A stretch of DNA of 64,000 nt, taken from the NCBI GenBank assembly GCA_963724135.1, contig CAVRTA010000006.1:1240001-1304000 (forward strand). The letters are read 5' to 3'. This stretch comes from DATLGB01 sp963724135. Lineage in GTDB: Bacteria > Actinomycetota > Thermoleophilia > Solirubrobacterales > Solirubrobacteraceae. The position numbers were made by a program, and so were the translations under genes. Position 1 is the first letter of the stretch, and the number at the start of each line of letters is the position of its first letter. This document shows, piece by piece, positions 1 to 8,700 of the stretch. Below the pieces are notes generated by a model. That model worked only from the letters and a program-made list of their open reading frames with translations, did not search any database and was not told where the DNA came from.

Positions 1-2618
1 TCGCCAGCCTGCTCACGGCGGCCGACGTGCTGTACCTGCTCGGCTATCCCGTCCTCGCCGCCGCGATCCTCCAGGGCCATCGCGTTCGCGGCGGCACGGG
101 CGACCGCGGCGTCGCGCTCGACGGCGTCGTCCTCCTGCTGGCCGCCGCCCTGCCCATGTACGAGTTCTGGGTCCGCCCTGCGCTCCAGACGCCCGACGCC
201 GGCACGCTCGCGATCGCCGTCTCGATGGCCTACCCGGTCATGGACATGCTGCTGCTCGCGGCGGCGATCCGGCTCGCGGTCGGCACGCGTGGCCTCAACG
301 CCGCCGGCCTGCTGCTCGGCGCCGGCCTGATCGGCAACGTGATCGCCGACGCCGTATACAACGTCGCGATCATCAACGGCGGCTTCAGCGAGCCGAACCC
401 GGTCGACGCCGGCTGGCTGCTCGGCTACGTCGCCTGGGGCGCCGCCGCGCTGCTGCCCTCCTCCGCGGCGCTCACCCAGCCCGGGTCGCGACCGGCCGCA
501 ACCCAGCGGCGGCGGGCGGCCATGCTGATGCTGCTCGTCGCCTCGCCGCTCTCGGTCGTCGCGGCGGCGTACCGCGAGGCGCGCGAACTCAACGAGGTCG
601 CGGTCATCGGCACCGTGCTGCTCATCTCGATCGTTGTCTCCCTGCGGCTGCGTGCGCAGACGCCCTCGGAGCGCCGCGGCAGCGCCTTCCTGTATGCCGG
701 CGCGATCGTGGTCGTGGGGCTGGCGATGGTCATCACGCATCTGCAGGGGATGAGCCACGAGCGTTTCACCTCGGTCCTCGACCACAGTCCCGAGGAGGTT
801 CAGCGCAGTGCGCTGAGCACCGCGGCCGCGGAGCGCACCCTCACGGTCGTGCTGCTGATCGGCGGTGGCCTGCTGCTGATGTGGCTGGCGCGGCGCTTCG
901 GCGCCTCGCGACGCGAGATCGAGCGCTCCGAGGAGCGCAGCCGCGCCCTGCGTGACTCCGAGCGGCGCATGAGCGCGCTCGTGGCGGGATCGGCCGACAT
1001 CCTCACGCTCGTCGACGCCGAGATGCGCGTGCTCGCACACCCGGAGACCGTCGAGCGCGTGCTCGGCATCGACGGGATCCTCGGCCAGCGGCTCGATGAG
1101 TTCCTCGACGACACCGACGCGAGCCGCACCCGCGCGCTGCTGGCGCGGCTGGGACCTGGCGACGCCGACACGATCGACTGGAGCCTGCGCCGGTCCGACG
1201 GATCCCACCTGACGGCGGAGGCGCGCGTCGCCAACCACCGCGACGACCCTTTGCTGGGCGGCTTCGTCCTCAACGTGCGCGACGTGACCGCGCGCGCCGA
1301 CCTCGAGCGCGAGCTCGAGTACCGCGCCTACCACGACCACCTGACCGGCGTGGCCAACCGCGCGCGGCTCGAGGACCGGCTGCGGCACGCGCTCGCCCGC
1401 TCCGCGCGCACCCTCGGCATGCACGCGATCGTCGTCATCGATCTCGACGACTTCAAGTCGGTCAACGACACCTTCGGCCACGCCGCGGGCGACGCGCTGC
1501 TGATCGAGGCCGGCCAGCGGCTGAAGGCGTGCCTGCGCGGCAACGACACGCTGGCGCGCCTGGGCGGCGACGAGTTCGCGATCCTGGTGGAGGACGTCCC
1601 GTCGCTCGAGGAGGCGCTCGACGCCGCCCGGCGGTTGCTCGAGGCGCTGCGGGCGCCGTTCGACGTCGCCGGGCGCGCGCTGGTGGTGAGCGGCTGTGCC
1701 GGAATGGCGGTCACCGACGGCGGCCTCGTCGGCACGCCCGAGGAGGCCGCGGCGCGCGAGCTGCGCAACGCGGACCTGGCGATGCACGAGGCCAAGCGCG
1801 TCGGCGAGGGCAGCGTGGAGCTGTTCGCGCCGGAGATGCACGAGGCCGTGGCGAGCCGCGTCGAGCTGCTGACGGCGATCAAGAAGGGCATCGAGCGCGA
1901 GCAGTTCGTCGTCCACTATCAGCCGATCGTGGAGCTTGCCGACCGGGGCACCGTCGGCTACGAGGCGCTCGTGCGCTGGCGCCACCCGCAGCGCGGGCTG
2001 GTCTCGCCGCTCGAGTTCATCCCCGCCGCGGAGCAGTCGGGACTGATCGTCGAGCTCGGAGGGTTCGTGCTGCGCGAGGCGACGCGCCAGCTCGCCGAGT
2101 GGAACCGCGACGGCGGGCGCCGTTACGTCTCGGTCAACATCGCCGGCTCGCAGATCCAGCGCGACGCGATCGTCACCGAGGTCGCGACGGCACTGGCGGA
2201 CTCGGGGCTCGATCCCGAGTTGCTGCAGCTGGAGGTCACCGAAACCGGCCTGATCCGGGACTCCGAGGGCAACGAGCGCCGCATGACCGAGCTGCGCGAG
2301 CTCGGCCTGCGCCTGGCGATCGACGACTTCGGCACCGGCTACTCGTCGCTGAGCTACCTGCAGCGGTTCTCGATGGACGTCCTGAAGATCGACAAGAGCT
2401 TTGTCGACGCGATGGACGGCGGACCCGCGCCCCTGGTCGAGGCGATGATCACCATGGCCTCCGCGCTCGGGCTCGACGTGGTCGCCGAGGGCATCGAGAC
2501 CGATGCGCAGCTGGCCGCCCTGCAGGCGCTCGGCTGCCGCCGCGGCCAGGGCTACCTGTTCGCTCCCCCGCTCCCCCCGCAGGAGATCGAGGGCGAGCAG
2601 GCCGTCGTCCTGGCCTGA
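1..2618 (+). CDS. Membrane GGDEF-EAL cyclic-di-GMP protein (5' partial)
   Basis: This bifunctional cyclic-di-GMP protein could both make (GGDEF) and hydrolyse (EAL) the second messenger at the membrane. The frame is open to the left edge, so the true start lies outside the window; the first internal start is GTG at 27. Numbered from that GTG, residues 1-220 hold a run of hydrophobic segments. A further membrane segment near 270-290 leads into a charged helix and a PAS-like region (about 310-420). GGDEF is intact at 513-517 and EAL at 646-648. The EAL partner motifs DDFGTGYSS, DVLKIDKSF and VVAEGIET are all present, so both domains look competent. The membrane part resembles actinobacterial multi-spanning sensors but I cannot name the family. 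A perfect hairpin follows the stop codon. Confidence 0.93.
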   Translation, partial: ASLLTAADVLYLLGYPVLAAAILQGHRVRGGTGDRGVALDGVVLLLAAALPMYEFWVRPALQTPDAGTLAIAVSMAYPVMDMLLLAAAIRLAVGTRGLNAAGLLLGAGLIGNVIADAVYNVAIINGGFSEPNPVDAGWLLGYVAWGAAALLPSSAALTQPGSRPAATQRRRAAMLMLLVASPLSVVAAAYREARELNEVAVIGTVLLISIVVSLRLRAQTPSERRGSAFLYAGAIVVVGLAMVITHLQGMSHERFTSVLDHSPEEVQRSALSTAAAERTLTVVLLIGGGLLLMWLARRFGASRREIERSEERSRALRDSERRMSALVAGSADILTLVDAEMRVLAHPETVERVLGIDGILGQRLDEFLDDTDASRTRALLARLGPGDADTIDWSLRRSDGSHLTAEARVANHRDDPLLGGFVLNVRDVTARADLERELEYRAYHDHLTGVANRARLEDRLRHALARSARTLGMHAIVVIDLDDFKSVNDTFGHAAGDALLIEAGQRLKACLRGNDTLARLGGDEFAILVEDVPSLEEALDAARRLLEALRAPFDVAGRALVVSGCAGMAVTDGGLVGTPEEAAARELRNADLAMHEAKRVGEGSVELFAPEMHEAVASRVELLTAIKKGIEREQFVVHYQPIVELADRGTVGYEALVRWRHPQRGLVSPLEFIPAAEQSGLIVELGGFVLREATRQLAEWNRDGGRRYVSVNIAGSQIQRDAIVTEVATALADSGLDPELLQLEVTETGLIRDSEGNERRMTELRELGLRLAIDDFGTGYSSLSYLQRFSMDVLKIDKSFVDAMDGGPAPLVEAMITMASALGLDVVAEGIETDAQLAALQALGCRRGQGYLFAPPLPPQEIEGEQAVVLA

Positions 2619-2631
2619 CGCCGGCCGGCCG

Positions 2632-2660
2632 CGACCACCCGACTGTCGCGCGGGTGGTCG
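2632..2660 (+). terminator. Hairpin after the GGDEF-EAL gene
   Basis: CGACCACCCG (2632-2641) pairs perfectly with CGGGTGGTCG (2651-2660) around a 9-base loop, 13 bases after the stop codon. There is no T-tract, so it may be a rho-dependent or I-shaped actinobacterial terminator. Its right arm is also the start of the tandem repeat. Confidence 0.5.
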
Positions 2661-2994
2661 GGTGGCCGGAGCCGCTGGGCACCGAGTTCGAGGGGCGCGA
2701 GAACCAAGCCTGGGTTCGTGGAGGGCCGTCGGGATGGCAGCGCCATCTCGGCGGTTCTCCGCGGAGCCAGGCGCAGCGTCATCGCGCCCCTCGAGCCGGT
2801 GACCGCGGCAGCCGCCGAACGGCCCGACGGTCGCGCGGGTGGTCGGGTGGCCGGAGCCGCTGGGCACCGAGTTCGAGGGGCGCGAGGACCAAGCCTGGGT
2901 TCGTGGAGGGCCGTCGGGATGGCAGCGCCATCTCGGCGGTTCTCCGCGGAGCCAGGCGCAGCGTCATCGCGCGCCTCGAGCCGGTGACCGCGGC
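2645..2994. repeat. Two-copy 185-base tandem repeat with MITE-like terminal inverted repeats
   Basis: Copy 1 (2645-2810) and copy 2 (2830-2994) match over about 165 bases with only two or three differences, at a period of 185 bases. Each starts with GCGGGTGGTCGGGTGGCCGG (2650-2669 and 2835-2854). The exact reverse complement of that 20-mer closes the second copy at 2996-3015. Copy 2 therefore looks like a roughly 181-base element with 20-base terminal inverted repeats and copy 1 like a right-truncated duplicate. Internal hairpins such as GATGGC-AGC-GCCATC are conserved. The short frames inside show no recognisable protein, so I regard the stretch as non-coding. The 545-base gap between the flanking genes holds only this repeat and the structure at 3063-3146. 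Confidence 0.75.
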
Positions 2995-3062
2995 GCCGGC
3001 CACCCGACCACCCGCTTAAAGACCACCGGGCCGACCTTGCGGCCGACCCGGCGGTTGAGGGA

Positions 3063-3146
3063 GGAGAGGGTGCTACATCTGCTCGCGGAGATATGAGGCG
3101 AGCAGATCTCTCCCGGCCTGAGCGGACCCTCTCCAGAGCCGCTCAG
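3063..3146 (-). other. Predicted structured RNA / 3'UTR pseudoknot
   Basis: Three perfect pairings lie within 84 bases: GGAGAGGGT (3063-3071) with ACCCTCTCC (3126-3134), ATCTGCTCGC (3077-3086) with GCGAGCAGAT (3098-3107), and CTGAGCGG (3118-3125) with CCGCTCAG (3139-3146). The first and third interleave, which is the topology of a pseudoknot. On the minus strand the structure begins 17 bases after the stop of the histone-like gene, so it may be its terminator, an mRNA 3' structure or a small RNA. No known RNA family is recognised. Confidence 0.45.
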
Positions 3147-3163
3147 CGGGGTAAGCCCGATGG

Positions 3164-3757
3164 CTACGCCAGCGACTTGACCTGCTCGGTCACCTCGTTG
3201 GCGCGCTTCTCGATGTCCGTGCGCAGCGACTGCACCTGGCGCTCGACGCGCTTGGTGTTGGTCTTGACCGTGCGCTCGACGGCGCGGCGGCGCGTGCGCA
3301 GCTGGCGCTCGAGGCGCGTGCGGGCCTTGCGGACCTCGCGCTCGAAGCGGTTGCGGGCGGTGGTGCCACGGCGCTCGTAGCGCTTGAGGTCACGCGTCAG
3401 CTGACGCTGCGCGGCCTCGGTCGAGCCGTACTTGGCGACGAGGCTGTCGAAGTAGTCCACGACGGCATCGCGCGTCTCGAGGGCGCCGCCGACACCGGTG
3501 AGCACGACGCGCTCGGCGTACGCGGCGGCCTCCTGAGCGGTGGCACGCATGGCGTTGGTCTGGGCCTGGGCCGCCGACTCGGTCCGGTTGGCCGCGGTGG
3601 TGCGAGCGCGCCGGGCCGCGGTGGTCTTGTTCTGCTGCTTGGCGGCCGGACGCGTGGTGCCGTTGCTGCGGCGCGTCGGAGCGGCGCGCTTGGCACTCCG
3701 CTTGGCGGCGGGGCGCTTGGCGTTGGTACGGCGGGTGGTGGTGGTGTTCTCAGCCAT
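3164..3757 (-). CDS. Histone H1/HbhA-like basic coiled-coil protein
   Basis: This 197-residue protein has two parts. Residues 1-70 are a low-complexity tail of Ala, Lys, Arg, Thr and Pro, as in bacterial histone H1-like and HbhA-type proteins. Residues 70-197 form a predicted long coiled coil, very rich in Arg and Glu. A conserved-looking stretch (ERVVLTGVGGALETRDAVVDYF) marks its beginning. Likely roles are nucleoid binding or binding of anionic surfaces; I infer this from composition only. ATG at 3757 is chosen as start. An in-frame TTG nine bases upstream (3766) lies closer to the GGGAG motif and is an alternative. A promoter region with a perfect palindrome precedes it and a structured RNA follows it. 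Confidence 0.75.
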   Translation of the reverse strand: MAENTTTTRRTNAKRPAAKRSAKRAAPTRRSNGTTRPAAKQQNKTTAARRARTTAANRTESAAQAQTNAMRATAQEAAAYAERVVLTGVGGALETRDAVVDYFDSLVAKYGSTEAAQRQLTRDLKRYERRGTTARNRFEREVRKARTRLERQLRTRRRAVERTVKTNTKRVERQVQSLRTDIEKRANEVTEQVKSLA

Positions 3758-3785
3758 TGGTGGCAATCAACTCCCTCGTGGAGGT

Positions 3786-3824
3786 AAGGATATTAGTTCT
3801 AATCGGGTCAGGGAAGTGCTTCCC
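3786..3824 (-). promoter_or_regulatory. Candidate promoter and operator of the histone-like gene
   Basis: An unusually AT-rich patch on the minus strand contains TAATAT (3793-3788). The perfect palindrome GGGAAG-TG-CTTCCC (3811-3824) lies about 18 bases further upstream, where a -35 element would be. A repressor bound there would block the promoter. The assignment rests on base composition and symmetry only. Confidence 0.35.
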
Positions 3825-3835
3825 GCGAACATAGG

Positions 3836-3867
3836 TTCGTAAACCGCCCACCACCGGTGGTTACGAA
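3836..3867 (-). terminator. Hairpin after the DUF2342 gene
   Basis: TTCGTAAACC (3836-3845) pairs with GGTTACGAA (3859-3867) with one bulged base, and the inner CCACCGGTGG is itself self-complementary. It lies 25 bases past the stop of the minus-strand DUF2342 gene and upstream of the next promoter, which fits a terminator without a U-tract. Confidence 0.4.
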
Positions 3868-3892
3868 CGTGTGTTTCGTCACACAGTGCTGA

Positions 3893-4924
3893 TCACGCGG
3901 CCTGGGGCGACACCCGGGCCAGCCAGGCCTGGGGGTCGTCCAGGTCTGCGAGGGTCGGGAGCGCCTCGGGGCTCTCCCAGGCGCGGTTGAGCGCGGCGAT
4001 GCCGCCCTCGGCCACGACCGCGTCGCAGAAGCGCTTGCCCTGCTCGTACTGGCGCAGCTTGAGCTCCAGTCCGATCAGGCGCTCGAGCACCCGCAGCAGC
4101 CCGGAGCGCGACTTGCGCCGCCGCTCCAGTCCCTCGCGCAGGCGCGGGAGGTCGGGCAGCAGCTGCTCGCCCGTGGCGTCCATCACGTGCTCGGCGTAGC
4201 CCTCCAACAGCGCCATCGTGGCCTGCAGCTCGTCGATCAGCGCGCGGCGCTCCGGGCCGGCGACGATCGTGATCAACCCGTCGCGGCGCACCGTGGCGGC
4301 GAGGCCGCGGAGGTCGTCGAGGCTCGGGAGCCGTGTCAGCTTGCGCAGGTCGACCTGCACGTCGAGCGAGCGCACGAGCTCGCCGATGCGGCCGGCGAGG
4401 TGCGCGCGCAGCCAGGGGACGCCGGCGAACTGGAGCGCGTGCGTGGTCTCGTGCAGGGCGACCCAGCGCGTCAGCGCCTGGCCCTCCGCCTCGAACGACC
4501 GCGCCGCGTGGGCGAGGTTGGGGCCGACGAACAGCAGGCGAGCGGGCGCCGCCGGGTCGGTGACGGGGAACTCGTACTGACCGAGCACGCGCGCGGCGAG
4601 GAAGCCGCTCAGCGCACCGACCTCGACTGCGAGCAGCATCCCGGTCACCACGCGCAGCGGGCCAAGGCTCGGACCCTGCTGCTCGATCACGGGGTCGAGC
4701 ACCTTCTGCATCGAGCGCAGGTTGATCTGCGCCCAGCCGCTGCGGTCGACGGTCTCAGGTGTGGGCAGCGCCTCCGGGGACGTCAGGCCGGTGTACTGGG
4801 AGACCAGCTCGGCGCTGCGCTCGGCGAACGCGGCCACCTCGTCCGACACCGCGTCGTGCGGCGCGTCGGGAGCCGTCGACGCGACGGCGCCGGCGACGCG
4901 TTCGGCCAGGCGCCAGTCGATCAT
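3893..4924 (-). CDS. DUF2342 zinc-metallohydrolase-like protein (F420-associated)
   Basis: This 343-residue protein belongs to the actinobacterial family described as zinc-dependent metalloprotease-like or coenzyme F420 biosynthesis-associated (DUF2342). The zincin motif HETTH spans residues 158-162, followed by the helical C-terminal half usual for the family. No member function is firmly established, so the peptidase role is family inference. The start is ATG at 4924 (MIDWRLAERVAG), only five bases after the stop of the IMPase gene upstream on the same strand, so the two are probably co-transcribed. Longer upstream frames would run into the IMPase gene and were not used. No signal peptide is visible, so it is likely cytoplasmic. 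Confidence 0.88.
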   Translation of the reverse strand: MIDWRLAERVAGAVASTAPDAPHDAVSDEVAAFAERSAELVSQYTGLTSPEALPTPETVDRSGWAQINLRSMQKVLDPVIEQQGPSLGPLRVVTGMLLAVEVGALSGFLAARVLGQYEFPVTDPAAPARLLFVGPNLAHAARSFEAEGQALTRWVALHETTHALQFAGVPWLRAHLAGRIGELVRSLDVQVDLRKLTRLPSLDDLRGLAATVRRDGLITIVAGPERRALIDELQATMALLEGYAEHVMDATGEQLLPDLPRLREGLERRRKSRSGLLRVLERLIGLELKLRQYEQGKRFCDAVVAEGGIAALNRAWESPEALPTLADLDDPQAWLARVSPQAA

Positions 4925-4929
4925 TGGTT

Positions 4930-5742
4930 TCAGGCTAGGCGCAGCAGCTGCTCGAGCCCTGAGGGCGTTCGCGCCGCCGCGATCGGCGAGTGGGGCGCGA
5001 GGTCCAGCGGCGCTGCGAGCGGCTCGGCGCACGCCGGGAACGCGACCACCCCGCCCGCCTCGCGGACGATCAGCTGCCCGGCGGCCGCATCGACCGCGCG
5101 CGTGCCGCGCAGGGTGATCATGCCGTCCAGGCGCGCGGCGGCGACCTGGCACAGCGTCACCGCGATCGTGCCCAGCGCCCGCACGCGGTGGGCGCTGTCG
5201 CGCAGGTCGGTGGCGGCGATCAGGCGCGGGTCGGCGGCCTCGATGCCGAGCAGCTCGAGCCGTCCCTCGCGGTCGCGTCGCTCCGGGACGTCACGGTCGA
5301 GCTCGACGCCGTCGAGCAACGCGCCGCCGCCGCGCCGCGCGACCCACTCCTCCTCGGGCCCGTAGTCGTAGACGTAGGCGAAGACGACGTCGGCCATCGT
5401 CGGCCCGTCGGCGACGGCGATCGAGAGCGCATGGTGCGGGAGCCCGCGCTTGGCGTTGGTGGAGCCGTCGATCGGATCGATGACGACGAGCGTGTCAGTC
5501 GAGCCGAACTCGACGACGCCGCGCTCCTCGCTGATCGCGCGGAACCGCGCGCCGTCCGCGTGCAGCCGATCGAGCTGGGCGAAGACGGCCGCCTCGGCCT
5601 CCGCGTCGATGACGAGCGTGGCGTCGCCGCCCTCGCCGCGGGTGCCGGTCGTGCGCGTCGGGTCCCCGGCCTCGACGAGGACCTCGCGGACAGCCTCCGC
5701 AGCACGCCGGCAGGCGCCGAGCCAGTCGGGTTGCGAACCCAT
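4930..5742 (-). CDS. Inositol monophosphatase family protein
   Basis: This 270-residue Mg-dependent sugar-phosphate phosphatase has a typical IMPase length. The metal-binding DPIDGSTN motif (family DPxDGTxN) and an upstream SEERG-type glutamate loop are present, and the C-terminal motif is degenerate (RGTRAVDAAAG). Substrates could be inositol phosphate, histidinol phosphate or another polyol phosphate; the sequence does not decide. The gene starts 20 bases from the divergent helicase gene and is followed closely by the DUF2342 gene, suggesting a two-gene operon. Its start at 5742 has no clear Shine-Dalgarno sequence. Confidence 0.88.
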   Translation of the reverse strand: MGSQPDWLGACRRAAEAVREVLVEAGDPTRTTGTRGEGGDATLVIDAEAEAAVFAQLDRLHADGARFRAISEERGVVEFGSTDTLVVIDPIDGSTNAKRGLPHHALSIAVADGPTMADVVFAYVYDYGPEEEWVARRGGGALLDGVELDRDVPERRDREGRLELLGIEAADPRLIAATDLRDSAHRVRALGTIAVTLCQVAAARLDGMITLRGTRAVDAAAGQLIVREAGGVVAFPACAEPLAAPLDLAPHSPIAAARTPSGLEQLLRLA

Positions 5743-5750
5743 CGGCGACC

Positions 5751-5756
5751 TATCCT
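5751..5756 (+). promoter_or_regulatory. -10 element TATCCT for a leaderless helicase mRNA
   Basis: TATCCT ends six bases before the GTG at 5763 and no Shine-Dalgarno sequence is present. Transcription would start at or next to the start codon. This spacing recurs upstream of several genes in the window. Confidence 0.45.
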
Positions 5757-5762
5757 GACGGC

Positions 5763-8700
5763 GTGTCCCTTGACGTGACGTCTCCTCAGCGCGAGGCGGT
5801 CACGCATCCAGGCGGGCCGCTGCTGATCCTCGGCGGCGCGGGCACCGGCAAGACGCGCATCCTGATCGAGCGCTTCGCGCACCTGGTCGACTCGGGCGTC
5901 GACCCCGAGTCCGTGCTCGTCCTCACGTTCTCGACGGCGGCGGCGGAGGCGCTGCGCGAGCAACTGGAGGCGGTGGTGTCGCGCAGCTTCGAGGAGCTCA
6001 CGGTCACGACCTTCCACGGCTTCTGCGCCCAGCTGCTGCGCGACGAGGCCGCGGACGCCGGCGTCGATCCGTTCGCGACGCCGGTGACGCACGGCGACCG
6101 GCTGGCGATGCTGCTGGAGCGCATCGACGAGCTTCCGCTGTCACAGCACGACCTGCGCGGCAACCCGAGTGCGGTGCTCGGGGCGGTCGTGGCGCGCATC
6201 GACCGCCTCAAGGACGAGCTGATCAGCGCCAGCGACTACGCGGCGTGGGCGGCGACGCTGCCCGACGACGTCGAGGCGGCGCGGGCCCGCGCCCTACGCG
6301 AGCGCGAGTTCGCCGAGATCTTCGCGCTGCACGACCGCATGCTCGCCGAGGCCGGCACGCTCGACTTCGGCGAGCTGGTGACGCTGGCGTTCCGCACCCT
6401 GCGCGAGCGCCCGCACGTGCGCGCGCGGCTCGAGCAGCGCTACCGGCACGTGATGGTGGACGAGTTCCAGGACGCCAGCTTCGCGCAGAACCTGCTGCTC
6501 GGGCTTCTGTCGAATCGCAGCGACAGCGTCGTCGTCGCGGGCGACGACGACCAGGCGATCTTCCGCTTCCGGGGCGCTGCGACCAAGAACGTGCGCGACT
6601 TCGAGGCCGAGGGCGCGAAGGTGGTGCGGCTCGAGCGCTCGTTCCGGGTCCCGCAGCGCGTGCTCGACGCCGCGGGCGCCGTCGTGGCGCCGCTGGAGGA
6701 CCGGCTGCCGAAGGTGCTCAGCGGCGAGGCCGGCGGCGAGGTGCGGTTCTGGCGTGCCGCCAACGAGCGCGCGCAGGCACAGGCGGTGGCCGCCGACGTC
6801 GAGCGCCTGATCAGTGGAAGGTCCCACCCACCCGTCGCGCCGGAGGAGGTGGCCGTGCTGGTGCGGTCGGTCAAGGGCGAGGGGCAGGCGGTCGCCGTCG
6901 CGCTCGAGGAGCGTGCCGTCCCCTACCGCCTCGCCGGCGCGGCGACGTTCTTCCAGCGCGCCGAGGTCCGCGACCTGCTGGCGTGGTTGCGGCTGCTGAT
7001 CGATCCGGGGGACGCCGGGGCGGTGGTGCGGGCGCTGGCGCGGCCGCCGATCGAGTTGCGCTCGATCGACCTCGCGCGCGTGACGCAGATCGCACGCCGG
7101 CGCAAGCTGGACATGGTGGGCGCCCTCGGCGCGGCGATGGAGTCCCCGCAGATCCCGCCCGAGGCGCGGGAGCGGATCCTCGCCTTCTTGAAGCTCTACC
7201 GCAGCGCGGCGGGGGCGCTCGACTCCACGCGTCCCGACCTCTTCGTGCACCGGATGATCGAGCGCCTCGGGCTGCGGCGGCAACTGCTGTTCGCGGCGAC
7301 GCCCGAGGTCGTCGAGCGGCTGGTCAACCTGGCCAAATTCGGCGAGCTCGCCGCGACCTACGCGCGGCGCTCTCCCCAGGGGACGGCCCGCGACTTCGCG
7401 CGCTCGGTGTCCGCGGTGGCGGAGGCGGGACTGCGCGAGGAGGAGGCGCGCCCGACCGAGCGCCCGCGCGGCGTGCAGGTCCTCAGCATGCACGCCTCCA
7501 AGGGCCACGAGTTCGATCACGTCTACGTGCTCGGGCTGTTCGCGGCGCGGATGCCGGGGCCGCGGCGGCGGTCGCTGGAGCCGATTCCCGATGCCCTCAT
7601 CAAGGAGTCGCTGCCGGCGGACACGAAGGCGGCGCACGTCGCCGAGCAGCGGCGGCTGCTGCACGTCGCGTTGACGCGCGCGGGCAAGCGCCTGGTGCTC
7701 GCCTATCCGGCGCAGACCGACCGGGGGGCGGCCCAGCAGCCGTCGCCGTTCGCCGAGGAGGCGCGGCTCGCGGTCGGCGGCGAGTGGGAGCCGCGCGAGG
7801 AGGAGCTGTTCGGGCCCGCCGAAACGCTGCAGTCGACGTTCCGGGTGCTGCGCGACGAGCTGATGACGACGGTCGCGGAGGTCGGCGGGCGGCTCGGCGA
7901 ACTGCGCTTCGACACCGACCTCGACGTCTCCCACGCGGTCGTGCGCTACCTCGAGGTGATGAAGCTGAGCGCGCTGCTCGAGCGCACGCGCGCCGGCCAG
8001 TCGGTGGAGGAGGCGCTGCCCGAGGTCAACGCGCGGCTGCTCCAGGCGGTGACCGGCGAGCAGCGCGAGATCTTCGAGACCTCGGCGCTCGACGAGTACC
8101 TGCTCGACGCCGAGCGCGACGAGCGCACGCGCGCCGCGCTCGTCGCCCGGCGCGCCGAGCCGTCGCTGGAGCAGTTCCTGCCGCGCCGCGGTGAGGGGCT
8201 GCTGCTCTCGGCCTCGGACATCGAGACGTACCGCACCTGCCCGCTGAAGTACAAGTTCGCGCGCGTCTTCCGGATCCCGCAGGAGCCGACGCTCAACCAG
8301 CGCTTCGGCATCCTCGTCCACCAGGTGCTCGAGCGCTTTCACGCGGGGGAGTCCCCGGGCGCGACGCTGCCCGAGCTGCTCGGGCTGCTCGACCAGGGGT
8401 GGCGGCGCGGCGGCTTCGGCGACTCCGAGCAGGAGAAGCAGCTGCACACGAAGGCCGAGCAGGCGCTGATCCGCTACCACGAGCGCTTCCAGGGCGAGGA
8501 CGCCGAGCCGGTGTGGTTCGAGCGCGCGTTCACGTTCGAGCTCGGCCGCCACACCGTGCGCGGGCGCGTCGACCGGGTCGACCGGATGCCCGATGGCGCC
8601 TACGAGCTGATCGACTACAAGACCGGGCGCCCGAAGAAGGCGGCCGACCTGCGCGAGGACGTCCAGCTCGCTCTGTACTCGGTGGCCGCGGTGCAGGCGT

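Noticed and set aside
2718..2987. Open frames inside the tandem repeat.
   Set aside because: They exist in several frames, differ between copies only as the DNA does, and show no domain or ribosome binding site.
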